From NCBI GenBank assembly GCA_033030425.1, contig JAUFSD010000012.1, positions 868,001 to 932,000 of the forward strand: a DNA stretch of 64,000 nucleotides, given 5' to 3'. This document shows, in pieces, positions 1 to 11,400 of the stretch. Positions within the stretch are counted from its first letter, which is position 1; each line of letters opens with the position of its first letter. The stretch is from Verpa conica. Taxonomy: Eukaryota > Ascomycota > Pezizomycetes > Pezizales > Morchellaceae. The notes below the pieces were generated by a model. It did not search any database. It had not been told where the DNA came from and saw nothing but the letters and a program-made list of their open reading frames with translations. A program made the translations under genes and the position numbers.

Positions 1-673
1 TGAAGCAGTAGAATTGTTAGTACCTGTAGTAGTGGTTAGCTACCAGCTGCAAGAGTCAACTACAGTTCCTGTAAAAGTACACAAGCCCTTGCTCTAGTGG
101 GGATAGCAGGTGATGTCTAAGGAACTGGGACACTGTGGACACATGGACTAGGAGACTAGAAAAACTGAGACCAGAGTAGGTACTTGGTATTGAATGCAAG
201 TTGAAGGATAGAAAGCTAAGACTAAGAACTGGGGAAATTGTGACGATCTAACCATTGTCATGACTAGTTTCAAGTACCTCTCCATATAGAGACACCTAAG
301 GATCTCCCTTGAGGGATAGGACTAGCTATCCCATTCCGGTCAATAGATACTAAGGAAAGTCATTACTACGATAGCCCGATCCCTAAGCGAGCTGGCGAGC
401 TCCTAGGACGGAGCGAAGCTCACCGTTGTCGGTATGCGACAGAGACCAGAGTAATGCGTCTGTAGCTTATAGCTACGGGAGATACTAGTGCAATGAGACT
501 GAAGCAGTTGCCTCCATGAACAGAGTTAAGCTCCTGTTCCTCTAGAAGGAATAACAACGGCTTCGCTGATGACCAACCTTATGGGAGGCCGAGAGCCGTG
601 AGATGAGAGCAAAGCTATGCTTAGTAGTTAGGGCCGCCAGCAAAATTAATAACATCAGCAAACCTGCAAGATT

Positions 674-832
674 GCGTCAGGAGCAACTGTAGCACGGGAC
701 GCTAGTGATGCCACATTCGGCAATTGGCCAAATATGACGCTACTGTGAGGCGTCGGGGGCTCCTGACGCTCCGCTGAAAGCGTCAGAGGCTCCTGACGCA
801 ACACCAAAGGCTCTTGATGTCTCTGACGCTTT
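674..832. repeat. GCGTCAG/CTGACGC hairpin cluster
   Basis: The heptamer GCGTCAG or its complement occurs about six times in 160 bp. Units near 748-830 read as a degenerate tandem array of about 30 bp (GCGTC..GGCTCCTGACGC), and each unit can fold on itself. No coding function is apparent. Confidence 0.6.
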
Positions 833-1000
833 CTGGTAGGCTTCCTGACATTCTCTGGTGCTACTTGGTACTGTCACGCTCTTGTCACGGTCACATCACA
901 GAAGTACTAGTATGGTTCTCAATTATTTTATTATATGCTATCTAATATGTACAAAATATCCCTAATTCGCTTGTCCTCAGCACCTGCTTGTCACCCTAAC

Positions 1001-1276
1001 GGTCTCGAGGATCCTGCTGCTGTCGCTTGAAGGGTCCTGCTGCTGCTGCTTAGGAGGTCCTCCTGCTGTCGCTTGGGGGGGGGTCTCGAGAGTCTTGCTG
1101 CTACTGTTTAGGAGGTCTTGCTGCTGTTGCCTGAAGGGGGTCTCGACAGTCCTGCTGCTGTTGCTTAGGGGGTCCTGCTGCTGTCGCTTAGGGGGTCTTG
1201 CTGCTGTCGCTTAGAGGGTCCTCCTGCTGCTGCTTAGGAGGTCCTGCTGCTGTCGCCTGGCGGGGGTCTCGAGGGT
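1001..1276. repeat. Minisatellite of about 25-bp units
   Basis: Roughly ten imperfect copies of a unit with core GGTCCTGCTGCTGTCGCTTA follow each other, interspersed with GGGGTCTCGAG spacers. Copies differ by single substitutions and by the length of a G run. It has a mild CTGCTG triplet character but no open frame spans it. Confidence 0.8.
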
Positions 1277-1388
1277 CTTGCTACTGGCACGACGCGTCGG
1301 TAGAACGCGTCATGACACGGGTGAAAGGAAACAAGACAGCCTGCATATAAGTTAGCTTTTACTGTTCAAATAGCAATAGAGAAATAGA

Positions 1389-1453
1389 GGAGAGGGGTAG
1401 GGGAGAGGGGTAGGGGAGAGGGGTAGGGGAGAGGGGGTAGGGGGTAGGGGGTA
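1389..1453. repeat. G-rich tandem repeat (GGGGTAGGGGAGA)n
   Basis: About five copies of a 13-bp unit, GGGGTAGGGGAGA, decay into GGGGTAG repeats. The G runs on the plus strand could form G-quadruplexes. A GT-rich stretch follows to about 1497. Confidence 0.85.
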
Positions 1454-1532
1454 GACGTGGTGTGGTGCGATGAGGTGGGTGTGGTGTGGTGTGTTCAGGG
1501 ACTTAGAGAATTTTGGCAAAGTCCCTGGAGGA

Positions 1533-1593
1533 ATAGGGGTAGGGGTTAGGGGTATCCAAGCAGGGTTAGGTGTATCCCAGCAGGGTTAGGGTT
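1533..1593 (+). repeat. Telomere-like TTAGGG runs
   Basis: The stretch contains GGGGTTAGGGGTATCC, GCAGGGTTAGGTGTATCCC and GCAGGGTTAGGGTTGG, degenerate relatives of the filamentous-fungal telomere repeat TTAGGG spaced by about 18 bp. They may be interstitial telomere-like sequence or chance within a G-rich minisatellite field. They are not a true terminal array. Confidence 0.5.
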
Positions 1594-2762
1594 GGCGGAA
1601 CGCGCCTCCAAAACCTCGTTTGTTTTTCTAAAGAGAACGGTAGTTAATCAAGGCTAGTAATCTGCGGGTAGGAGGGAACAATGGTTCTCTCATAAGAAAC
1701 ATAATTTTAAGTAGTACGGTTCGCAGAGCCTCTTGTGGGGCGCTCCTGGTACTGGTAGTGGTATGGTGACGCTTGGGGTGCTGGGGATGGTTGTGACGCA
1801 AGTGACTTCCTGTGATGCAACAGTTGCTACACCAATTGCGTCAGGACACGATTGCAGGTTTGCTGATGAATTAACCTGGCGGCGTCACGAATTGAACCAT
1901 ACGGGGCTATGCCTTGTGCTTCGCCCTAAGGTCCTTATGGATCAAGATTACCTCTCCGCCACGTCCCCAGGTTGGACTAGGAACGTGGGAAAGGAATCTA
2001 AGCAACGGCAGGAATCACCAGTGGGTTACCCTGCCTAGGGGACTCTGTGTTTTCTAACACCCGCGAGGCGCCCCACTGTGCCACCCACCGTTTGCAGAGG
2101 GGGCCCCCCAGAGTTGCTGATTCCCTAACAAAAAGACAAGTTTTGGACCCCAAAAATAACCCCAAAACCGTCAGGAAAATTCGTCCAACCAAACCAAACT
2201 CGGAGGGTATATGGGGGACAGTGCTGCGAATCCATAGGTGCAATCGGATTTGAAATCGGACCATTATAGCAAAAGTTACAGAGCTTTTAGTAACCAACGC
2301 TTTTTAGTCGCTAGTCAATCGACCTCGCTAGTTCTTAGGGGCGCTCTAGACTCAGTTGATTTCCAAGCACAGAGGAACTGTTCCCCGCTCCTTGGCAGCC
2401 TGCTTGCAATCAAAATTCATAGCTTAAACCCGTCCTTCCCCCAGGACAATCATTCTTGCTAGTCAACGAACAACCGTTGTTCAGAGACCCTCATACTCTT
2501 CGCTAAAGACGTTTGTCTTCCCCTGGAAAGCAGAGCCTTTTAAAGTCTTTAGTTTGCAACCCTTAAAAATCTTTATACCTGTTTAGCCTAGGGACTGTCG
2601 ACCTTCCGTGTTGACGAGCGGTTCTAAGCCTTGCTGCTGAAGCTTCTCGTCAGAAAGGGAGGTTGTTGGTTTTTTTTGGTACGGCAGTACTCCCCTGGGA
2701 GTGCCCCCGTTACAGAAATGGCTTGATACTTATAGTATGGCCAAAACATGAAAGGGGAGGGG

Positions 2763-2783
2763 CTGACACGCTATGCGTGTCAG
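2763..2783. repeat. Perfect 9-bp hairpin
   Basis: CTGACACGC and its exact complement are separated by TAT. It lies about 50 bp upstream of a second, longer perfect palindrome. Confidence 0.85.
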
Positions 2784-2831
2784 ACTACATGAAACAAGAA
2801 CATGATACGTGATATGAAACTAGGAGATCCT

Positions 2832-2855
2832 GATGACATGGCAAGCCATGTCATC
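2832..2855. repeat. Perfect 11-bp hairpin
   Basis: GATGACATGGC is followed after AA by its exact complement. ATATGAAAC/ATGAAAC motifs repeat around it (2780-2900). Confidence 0.85.
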
Positions 2856-3241
2856 CCATAAATGAGACATAAATGGGACTAGATATGAAACTGATATGAA
2901 ACAAGCAAGGCTGACTGGTGGTCGAGTGACAACTTGTGACCGAGTGAAAACTGATGATTTCTTGTTCTTGACAGAAGCTCAGGAAATTCTGGAGGATCCG
3001 GTAGCAATTGAGTATGGTAGACTAGTACTGAAGGACAGAATTAAAATAGGTAGAAAAGGTCCGGCTGCAGTAGGAAGGAATTAAATTGTATAGGATATAT
3101 CTGGGTGTTGGTGGTGGAAAAAGGCTATAGAAATATATGTACTCATTGAATAAGATATTATTTCTCTTACCCATATGGGGGACACTGCTGTCCCTCCAAC
3201 AGGTAGCCCGTTCAGGGGATGCCTACGTCCGCTCCCGGGCC

Positions 3242-3290
3242 GGCCCATTTGGGGGACGCCCCCCCGATAGGCAGGTCCCCCCAACGGGCC
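3242..3290. repeat. GC-rich inverted repeat
   Basis: Arms of 16 bp (GGCCCATTTGGGGGAC and its near complement, two mismatches) surround a C-rich centre. A related motif, CCCATATGGGGGAC, lies 70 bp upstream. It is a sharp GC island in AT-rich DNA. Confidence 0.7.
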
Positions 3291-3395
3291 AGAACATATA
3301 TACTTTTTTTACAGCAAATTTCCTGAGTGAGGCCAATTTTAGGCCTTTCTTCAGGAACTGTGCAATGTCTCACCTGAAACCCTATCACAAACATA

Positions 3396-3546
3396 CAGCC
3401 TCCGGTAGAAAATATCGGGAAACGTAAAACCTTAGATTTGGGCATTGATTGGCCTTTCACATTCTCGGCCAAGATTCTAGCAACAGTATTGGCCCAAGAA
3501 CCCTTGTCGACTACCCTTGTTTCCCGATCTTTTCTACCAGAGTCTG
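3396..3546. mobile_element. Foldback (MITE-like) element, 151 bp
   Basis: Two 28-bp arms (3396-3423 and 3519-3546) are complementary except for three positions and enclose about 95 bp without an open frame. Size and structure fit a non-autonomous MITE or a solo inverted repeat. No transposase lies nearby and no clear target duplication was seen. Confidence 0.65.
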
Positions 3547-4441
3547 TATCTGTCTAGAGACTATATATACCTTAAATTAATCGTCATGTGCATTCTTTCT
3601 CGATAGAGGCTCTGGTTGATACAGGGAGATGTTTTGTTTGAGTAGTAAGCTTTACTACAACTTCCCAGCCCTATTCTATAGTTCTCAAATTAGTGTATTT
3701 GCATAAGAGCCAAGTTCCTGCTTTTGTGTAGACAGCGGCCGTAGTGTATACCAGTCAAGAATTAATACTAGTAAGAAAGGGATGGTCACCTTGGAGTACA
3801 TTTATGAAGGTCGGAAATGTCAGCGCTACTTTGACCGGGGTAGTCTATAGCTTTGCTCTATATCTAATATCTAGGCAGCTAAATGAAGGTATAATAAAAT
3901 CGCAGTGGGATCAGGGGGGTTTAGTACTCAATAAATATACGCCTTATAAACAAAAGAATATATGATTAAATACCACCAATTAATCCTAGTACACCAATTA
4001 ATCCTAGTAGTAATCCAGTACCAATCCTCTTAGAAAGTTATAGCGCTCCAGTAGGCGTAAAGCCTAACCGTGACAAAAAAAAAGGCTACAGAGGATGAGA
4101 AGAGGGAAATATTGCTATAGATATTTTCTAGTTGTTTCTAATAGTATGGGTGGTGTTAGTAGCAGTGAAGAGCATGAACTAGGACGAGGGGAAGCCTTTA
4201 TATTTCAAAGTATTTTTGTGGCGAGAATTACTTAGCTAACGTCAATGGGGAGTTAATTCTTATAGCTTTTATAGATGCTCATCGTAATATCACTCGTAAC
4301 ATTGAAGCTGAGACAGTAGATTCCCATTACCAGCAACTTATTTTTAGCAAGAAAGCAAAATACCCCGTGCAAGCACCAAAAGCCATGATACAATGTTAGC
4401 AGAGGCTAATGACCCCACCGAGACCTAATATTACCTTCACT

Positions 4442-5433
4442 CTACCGTTGCACCCTCTTCTTTTTCACTACGCTTGGTGGCGGCGTAGCATTTTTAGGCG
4501 CAATGCCTAGCACGGACGATATCGCAAGCATGCTCTGCGTATGTGCTTCTCTAGCATTTTCTAGATCCACTTCCTTGAGCTTCGTCCATTGTATTATAGT
4601 TGCCATTTCCCTGCTGAGACGACGAGTGTCGTCACGGTCCCGGGAGGAAGACCAGATCTCATACATCTAAAACTATCAGCGGTAGGAAGAGAAAGGATAG
4701 GGTGTGGGGGTACCCAGTTCCACATATCGTGTTCCATCGATAACCTTTCCTTCTCTGCGCCGACTTCCTTGAGTGTTTCCGAAAAGCGGGATACGAACCC
4801 TGGCCAGTCGTAGTCGGGGAGTTGTACGAGGAGGTCGTCTATTGACTCATTACTCTCATCCCCTACCTCCTCTTCTGTAGGTGTGATAGGGTCATTCTCC
4901 TCCACCCTATCTCCTCCAATTACTGGTAGTGGGGTGGGAATTATTCCCTCCGGACTATCGCTCCTCCTTCTATTACCACTGACCCAGCCCGAGGAGGGCG
5001 GCGGCATAATTGTTCGGTCCGGGCTACAGCTCACACTCCCCCGTCGGCTACCCTCTCTATCACTCTCACCCCTCGGCCGATTATCCCCACTACCACTTCC
5101 AGTCACCCTATGCGGGCCCCGTGAATCAGTTCCCCTAGCAGCCTTCCCGGGTGACTGGGTAAGCGGGGGAGTGTATGTTCGTGGACTATGGATGACAGTC
5201 TGGTCCGGGTCCGGGCTCGAGTCCTCAGGGAGATTGTTGAGATGTTCCTCACTACGGGGGCGCTTTTTATCTGTAGTTGAGGTAGTCATTGTTGTGGTAG
5301 TATTAGTACTGAGAGTGCTACTAGAGGTGTTTGAGCGGGAGATTGGCGTGTTACAGGAGGGGGAGTGGAGGGCTGCGGCGGAGGGACGGCGTCTTGGAGG
5401 AGAGGGGAGGGCCAGTTCTGGGGTGGAAGACAT
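4442..5433 (-). CDS. Hypothetical protein, two exons, disordered with C-terminal helix
   Basis: I do not recognise this protein. The model is exon 5433..4714 (ATG at 5433) and exon 4666..4442, joined across a 47-nt intron (GTACCC...TTTTAG, branch GCTGATA), giving 314 residues. Read through, the first frame stops shortly after the junction, whereas splicing in phase 0 continues as WNW-MYEIWSSSRDRDD. Residues 1-165 are Ser/Pro/Arg/Thr-rich and probably disordered. An acidic patch follows (TPTEEEVGDESNESIDDL), then a helical, charged C-terminal third with heptad-like spacing, ending in a basic tail (KKKR). No catalytic motif or membrane segment is visible. It sits alone between repeat fields, so it could be a lineage-specific gene or part of a dispersed family. 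The splice fit supports a real gene; expression is unknown. Confidence 0.5.
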
Positions 5434-5988
5434 TGCTACTGTGTGTGCTGTGAGGTGTCAAGAGAGGATGGAGTTTGGGGAGTGTGGTCTAGGGTTTTTG
5501 GGATGACGAGGGATGGCTGCGAGATGAGGCAGGGTGCGATAAGCAGGGGTAATCTGTATCATGTACTAGGGTGTGTGCAAAAATGATGAGAACTCGGCCC
5601 CGATAGGTTCAAAAATTGCGTGCGCCACATTATAGTTGCCAATAGTAGGCCTAAGAATTTGGGGCTTTGTATGGGGGAAAAAAGTGATGAGAACTTTTCT
5701 AACATTTCTATTTAAAAAACTAAAGAAAATAATAAAAATTACAAATAAATTACCATAGTACTACATCCTTTCTGTGCTTCATCTACATATTATTTTGGTA
5801 TTTTTAGAAGGTCTCTTGCCTGAGCTCCTAGAATAAAGTAGTAGAAATGAAGGTCTATGAAGGTGGGAGATTTTCTTGGGGCACATGGTTGATATAAACC
5901 AAAAAGCAGGCCAGCGTGGCACCTCCAGGCCAATCACAGCGGTCTACCCAACCGGAGGCAGTTCTGATCACTTACCCTTAACACCTAG

Positions 5989-6143
5989 TACAGTTTCCGG
6001 TAGAATTATTGCGGAAACATGGGTTATGAGCAGGGTTTTGCAGCCAATACCGACGCTGGAATCTTCGCCGGGAACCAAGGAGGCCAATCAAGGCCACTGA
6101 TCTTGCACGCCACACTTCCGCAATAATTCTACCGGAAACTGTA
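5989..6143. mobile_element. Foldback element with perfect 28-bp arms
   Basis: The arms 5989-6016 and 6116-6143 are exact complements over 28 bp (core CCGGTAGAATTATTGCGGAA) with 99 bp between them. Perfect identity suggests a recent insertion or conversion between arms. No coding capacity. Confidence 0.75.
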
Positions 6144-6256
6144 CTTCGGGGAAAGTCTGTCCCCATGTGGCAGTGGTGACGCCTATTTCGGGTAGGAAAT
6201 ATTCTCACTAGCCACAGTATTTGAACTGCCTGAGGACAGACTTACCCCACACCCGA

Positions 6257-6368
6257 AGTACTCGTGCTTCCGCGCCAAGAAGTTGACACGTGACACCCTT
6301 TTTGGTGGTCACCACTCGATATCCAATCACGTGTGCACTTCTTGGCTCGGAAGCACGAGTGGAGTACT
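6257..6368. mobile_element. Foldback element, family A copy 1
   Basis: The left arm 6257-6293 (AGTACTCGTGCTTCCGCGCC, then AAGAAGT..ACACGTGA) pairs with 6327-6360 with about four mismatches. AGTACT recurs at 6363-6368. Homologous arm sequence is found at about 16893-17123, which makes this a dispersed repeat family. Confidence 0.7.
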
Positions 6369-6956
6369 GTATAGTAGAGCCTCTATAGCTCACAGGCCCC
6401 TCCATCTATTCACCTATTCACCTACTATCTACTCCTACTATTCACCCAACTCAGCCATTCACTCTCTCTTGCGTCGTGTGACAAGCTGACTCACCTCCAT
6501 CTCCCACTGTCAACGGTTGATCTCCCTCCTCCCTCACCTTACCCCCACCTCTCCCACCACACCACCACTATCTCCATCTTCATCTCCCCGCCACACGTGC
6601 TCACACCCTACATCAACCACCAACCAACTCCGTATCCCTTCCCTGCTTGTCTATAGTCGTCATGTCCTAGGAAATAATCAAAATAATTAAACCCCCACTT
6701 CAAATAAACCATCCCTCCTTCCCTCCTCCCCTCCTCCCCTCCTCTCCCCCCTTCTACAACTCTCTCATTGCTCACAGTGTATACATCACCCCCCCCCTCT
6801 CTTGCCACATCCTAGCGAATACAACTACAACAACACAAACCAGCCACCACAAACATCATTAGCAACAAAACCACAACCACCAAAATTCCCCGCACAGAAA
6901 CTCTCCCATATGCTCCTGCTGCCCTGCGAGCTCCTGGCAGCAAACCGGTTAGAAGA

Positions 6957-8481
6957 ATGCAATGCGGGATCTGCGAGGAGGACAAGAAAGCACTCTCCTG
7001 CTCTTCGTGTTCTCAGGAGAGAGCTTGGGAGCTACGATATGAGACATTGCTTAGAATCACCGAGCGGGATGCGGCAGGGGAGAAGGTCCAGGAGTACTTG
7101 GAGAGTAGCAGAGGGAATGTTGATAATGTCGCCGTGAAAAACAGTGAGACCAGAGAAAGAATACGGAAGCTTAGGGGAGAGGCTGCAAAGTTACGAGAGG
7201 GGGCTATTGCTGGTAACATCCCTTCTCCCTCTCGCCGAGTTAAATCTATATAGCTTACTGAGAGCCTTTGCAGACAATACTAAGCTACAAACCCTTAAAA
7301 AGGAAAATGCTGAGCGACATCAGCGTCTAGAAGATGCGATGAAGTTCCGCGAGCGCCTCGAACAGAGTGGTGCATCAGCCCAACGAGACACAAAGCGTCT
7401 GAACCAGAAATGGAAAGTCCTCTATACCCGCACAGCAGAGGCTCGATCATTTCTCTGTCGGGAGGCTGCCATGCTCTATGGCTTACGGCAGAAACGGAAA
7501 AAGAGTGGTAGGACGGAATACATGATTGGGGGTGTCACCATTCCTAATTTCCTTCAAGACTTGAACGGTACCCTTCCCAAGCTACTTTTCCAAGAACCCC
7601 AAAGCTAGCCATCATAATACTAACATATCTCAGGGCACCACTATACACAAATTACCACATCTCTCGGCCACCTCTCCCACCTCCTCGTCCTAACATCACA
7701 CTACCTCGGCCTCAAACTTCCTCACGAAATCATCCTCCCAACCCGGGATACACCCCATACCCTCATCCGCGGCATCCTCAATAACCGCCACCTTGCCACC
7801 CGTCCTCTATATCTCTCCCAACCCCTCTCCCAGCTCTCGCGAGAAAATACTCCTGCGCACACAAAATTTATAGAAGGTATCTCCATGCTCTCCATCAACA
7901 TTGCTTGGCTATGCTTCTCCCAAGGCCTCGAGATAGTTGATATCGAGGATGCCTGCAAGCCAGGCGCAAACATGTACCGACTACTTGCAGCAAAAGACTC
8001 GGTTGCTACGATTGGCCCAGGATTTGGGAGGACTAGCCACGCAACAGCGAACGGGAACCTTGCGACTGCGGCTGGTCAGGCACATATGGCTCGGTTTAGG
8101 CTGGGATTGAAGGTAGTGATTGAGAAGGTGAGGTATACATTGCAAGGAGAGACTATTGGGCAAGAATGGGATTTGGTTCCTGAGGCTGAACGAGAAGGTA
8201 CACCTGTCAAGGTGGGGTTGGGCGTTACATCGATGGTTGGAGACACGGATGAGGAGTATGGAGGGGTGGAGAGGGGGGATAGTGGAGAGGTTGTGTCACC
8301 ACTGCGGAAAAGAAGAGAGAGCGACCTAGAGATTGTAGCTAGCCCAAGTAGGAGGGCAAGCATGGTGAACATAGCGACTCCGAGTGTAGGTGGTGGGCTG
8401 AGCGGGTGGAGTCAGTTGCAGGCAGCAAGTGCAGGAATCAGCGGGTGGACAAGAATCAGATCGAAGGGGGAACAGAAGTAG
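6957..8481 (+). CDS. atg14: Atg14, autophagy-specific PI3-kinase complex subunit
   Basis: Atg14 joins Vps34, Vps15 and Atg6/Beclin in PI3-kinase complex I and directs it to the pre-autophagosomal site. Exons are 6957..7212, 7274..7567 and 7634..8481 (introns of 61 and 66 nt; the second has a perfect TACTAAC branch), giving 465 residues. The product starts MQCGICEEDKKALSCSSC, the two CxxC pairs typical of the Atg14 N-terminus. Residues about 60-150 form a charged coiled coil, followed by GGVTIPNFLQDLN and HYLGLKLPHEIILPTRD, the conserved Atg14/Vps38 (PF10186) signatures. A Ser/Gly-rich tail follows. The ATG at 6957 was chosen because it places the Cys motif at the start, as in relatives; longer upstream frames are out of register. 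All three exons fit in phase without stops. Confidence 0.93.
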
Positions 8482-11400
8482 AGGAAGAGCGATATATACA
8501 AGAGTAAAGGGCTCTAGTAGTATTTTGTTTTGTCTGTTGGTTGATTGGTATTAATTTTTACTTCTTTACTTTTACGTTCTTATGTCTTTTTGGCAACAAA
8601 AAAATACGGGTGTAGGTTTGGCGCTATTGTTCATAGTTATAGTCAAAATACAGAGATATGGTACCCAGGTATTTATTAAAACGTCAGAATCGCAACCACA
8701 GGCGACGCACCAAGTTTTAACCGCACCTCATCGTGACGCATTGCTCTCGGAAACCTGCGCAAACACAAACGACGGCTCTAATGAAGAAGAGAGTCCCCCA
8801 AAGACACGAAGGTAAGCCAAACGCACTCGGGAAGGGCATAGTCGTTCTGAAAATTGCAGGGCATAAGCTTACCGAGACTTCAGATATTACAGCAACCCCA
8901 ATATCAACAATAAGCGATGTTATACAATATGGGGAAGAGAATACGGAAGAGAACAAAGAAAATAAAATCCTATTTCTGATGAAAACCTCTAAAAGTTTAC
9001 TGAGGAACAGCATGCACTTGTTGCCAGCATCGCAACGCGAGATGGATCATAAAGGAAGCCGTTCCGCCAACTCATGAGAATACATATCCCTTTAAAACTA
9101 GTACTACCTAGTTTATTCACTAATTAAGGATACCACCAACACATTCCAAGATGCAAGCCAAATGTCGGTCCAGACAATATAGATACTCGATACCAATTCT
9201 CTTTAGAGCGACAACACAAACTAATTTATAAAAGATACTTAGATAGATGGATTTGGACAGGTGAAATACACCTGATTTTAGGTGCACATTATTATCTGGA
9301 ACGTGTTATAAATAATGAAGAGTAGGATAATGAATGTGTGAATCAGGACAGGCCAGAACAGGTTTTGATTATGTTTTGGGAGGCTATTATATATGGGAAG
9401 TGGAGACTAAAAGAGAAAAACAAGCTGCTACATTAGAAATAGAAGCATACAATTTAACTGTGGAGGAAGCTGCTAATGTCCTTCGAAAATCTACGGCGGA
9501 AAAGCGGAAAATTTTACCTAAAAGACATCCTCCTAACCCTTCAAACCTAAGGAATGACTTGCTTAAAAGAGGGGGGGTAAAGAAGGTATTGATTGGTACC
9601 GCTATAGTGATAAGATTTGCAAGCCAAAATGCAGGAGTCACAAAAAAGCGGTGAAAGAGGAGAAATTTCCCTTGTGGAAGATGATGCATGAGCTCATTGA
9701 CATAAAAAATTAAACGAGTTTCATAAAGAAAATTAGATTAATAAATTGGAATGGCCTGCCTGTAATTAATCTTCGGCGGGTTTTTTACTAATTTTATTAC
9801 AGCATCCCCTGATCTTAATAGCATAGAAATAGTATAAAACATAATAGGAAAAAAAACTTCTGAGTGCAGGCCCTTTCCTGCCACAAGGAGGCAGCCAAAA
9901 GCGTGGGTGGAGTGGACAAATTAGATCATAGAAGGAACCACAAAGAAACTAAAGGAATGTGTTAAACAAAGAGGTGGAAACTCATTTCCAGGCTAAAGTG
10001 CACTATTAGAGTTGCGCATATGTTTGGATTTATTTGTTTCTTGTTGTGCTATCAATCACTTTTAGTGGTTGCATTCCAACGTTTTAATAAGCACCTGAGC
10101 GTATACATGGGCATCATGGTCTATCACTCGCTGGTACACAATATGGGTAGATTTATTTTATTATTTTATCAAGTCTATAAAATTTAGTTCTATGAATCAG
10201 GGAGAGTAGATAAAAAACTAGAATACCGCTGTTTCTAGTAGGGGGCCTAACGAGCAGATTTTTGTCTAGCATAAACATTTTATCTTGCGTATCCCCTTTG
10301 CAGAAGCATAGAAATCTCGGGGGTCTAATTTTTATAGTATAGATTTATCAGCGTCATTACCTTCTAATTCAAGTGCAAAGTTAGAGTTATTCTCTATAGA
10401 ATAAGGCAAGTGATAATTTATAAATATCTGACAACTTCAACTAAACTTAATCTATACAGATATCGACTATAAATCAGTAATATGACCAAAAGAGAATGTA
10501 TTAGTTTGACTGTAGCCTCTACTATACTTCAAAAAGATCATCTAGTCTTGAGTTTCACCATACTCGCGGCTAAATCTAAACCTCCCATTTTAGACCATGC
10601 AGAATCCACCCACAATAACAACTAGCTAGAGAACAAGCCCTTTATATGGTCCTACTACTTAAGGTCCTCCTTCATAAAGCCAGGAGTTAGAAATAGAGCT
10701 TTAGGCGGACTACTTTCGGTAGTATTGATGTTAATGATCCTCCGGAAAATGACTCTTATGTTGCAGAAGTGCGACCAATCTTGACACCTTCGACAGTAGT
10801 ATTAAGGTTATTAAGGGCCAACCTTACGGGTGCTACTAATATCGATATTTCTTCTCGACGAGGGCTGGAAAAGGAAGAGGTGACTTCCTCAGAGCCCAAG
10901 TTGTAAATAGACGCTATTTTCTGAAGCGGCCGCGAGTGACCCCTGATGATGCAAGTAAGGGGCTGCAGAAGGCATCAGAGACTCAAGCATGCGCTATGTA
11001 GCAGAAGATGATTGGTGAGTTTAAAATCGGGATACGAAAAGCAAATGAACAAATTTACTATAACAATCGGCGCTTGGGGGTCTTATCATTGACAGATTAT
11101 TATTGGTCTTTATTGAGAAATTTTCGTGCTGATACACAGGAGGGTTTCTTCCTTTGAAGGATCATAAGTGGTATGTCCACCCTGGGATGTGGTGGTTGCA
11201 AGCTGTTGTGAACGTTGGCATCAATTCCAGTCACCCCCTCCCCCCAACGGACTGTGAAAGCTGGCCTATTGAGAATGCCCTCGTGACTACAGGAGCCTGT
11301 TTATGGTCTGGTTGGGTTGACTTGTAGGCTTTGAGAGCTGTGGCGCAGTGCTCTACTGAACCCTAGGTTGAGGTATTTATTAAGAGTTGCTCCGTGATGT

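Larger units (their letters stand above)
1..4441. other. Gene-free repeat field
   Basis: No credible gene was found in this 4.4 kb on either strand. All open frames are under about 105 codons and resemble no family I recognise. The stretch instead holds minisatellites, TTAGGG-like runs, short perfect palindromes and one foldback element, listed separately. Clusters of GCGTCAG/CTGACGC motifs lie near 674-832 and recur weakly near 1290 and 1840. Confidence 0.6.
5434..6956. other. Intergenic region with two foldback elements and atg14 promoter
   Basis: No gene was seen. Two inverted-repeat elements (5989-6143, 6257-6368) lie here. From about 6400 to 6790 the plus strand becomes strongly C/T-rich (runs of CCTCCC and CTCACC), the usual look of a filamentous-ascomycete promoter and 5' leader before atg14. 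Confidence 0.7.

Noticed and set aside
4883..5506. 207-codon plus-strand frame
   Set aside because: Antisense shadow of the Ser/Pro-rich hypothetical gene on the minus strand; composition follows from that gene.
6802..7137. Upstream start for atg14
   Set aside because: The frame is not the one carrying the CxxC start of Atg14.
8733..9654. Frames of 114 and 106 codons
   Set aside because: No recognisable domain and no splice partners; AT-rich, Lys/Asn-rich chance frames.
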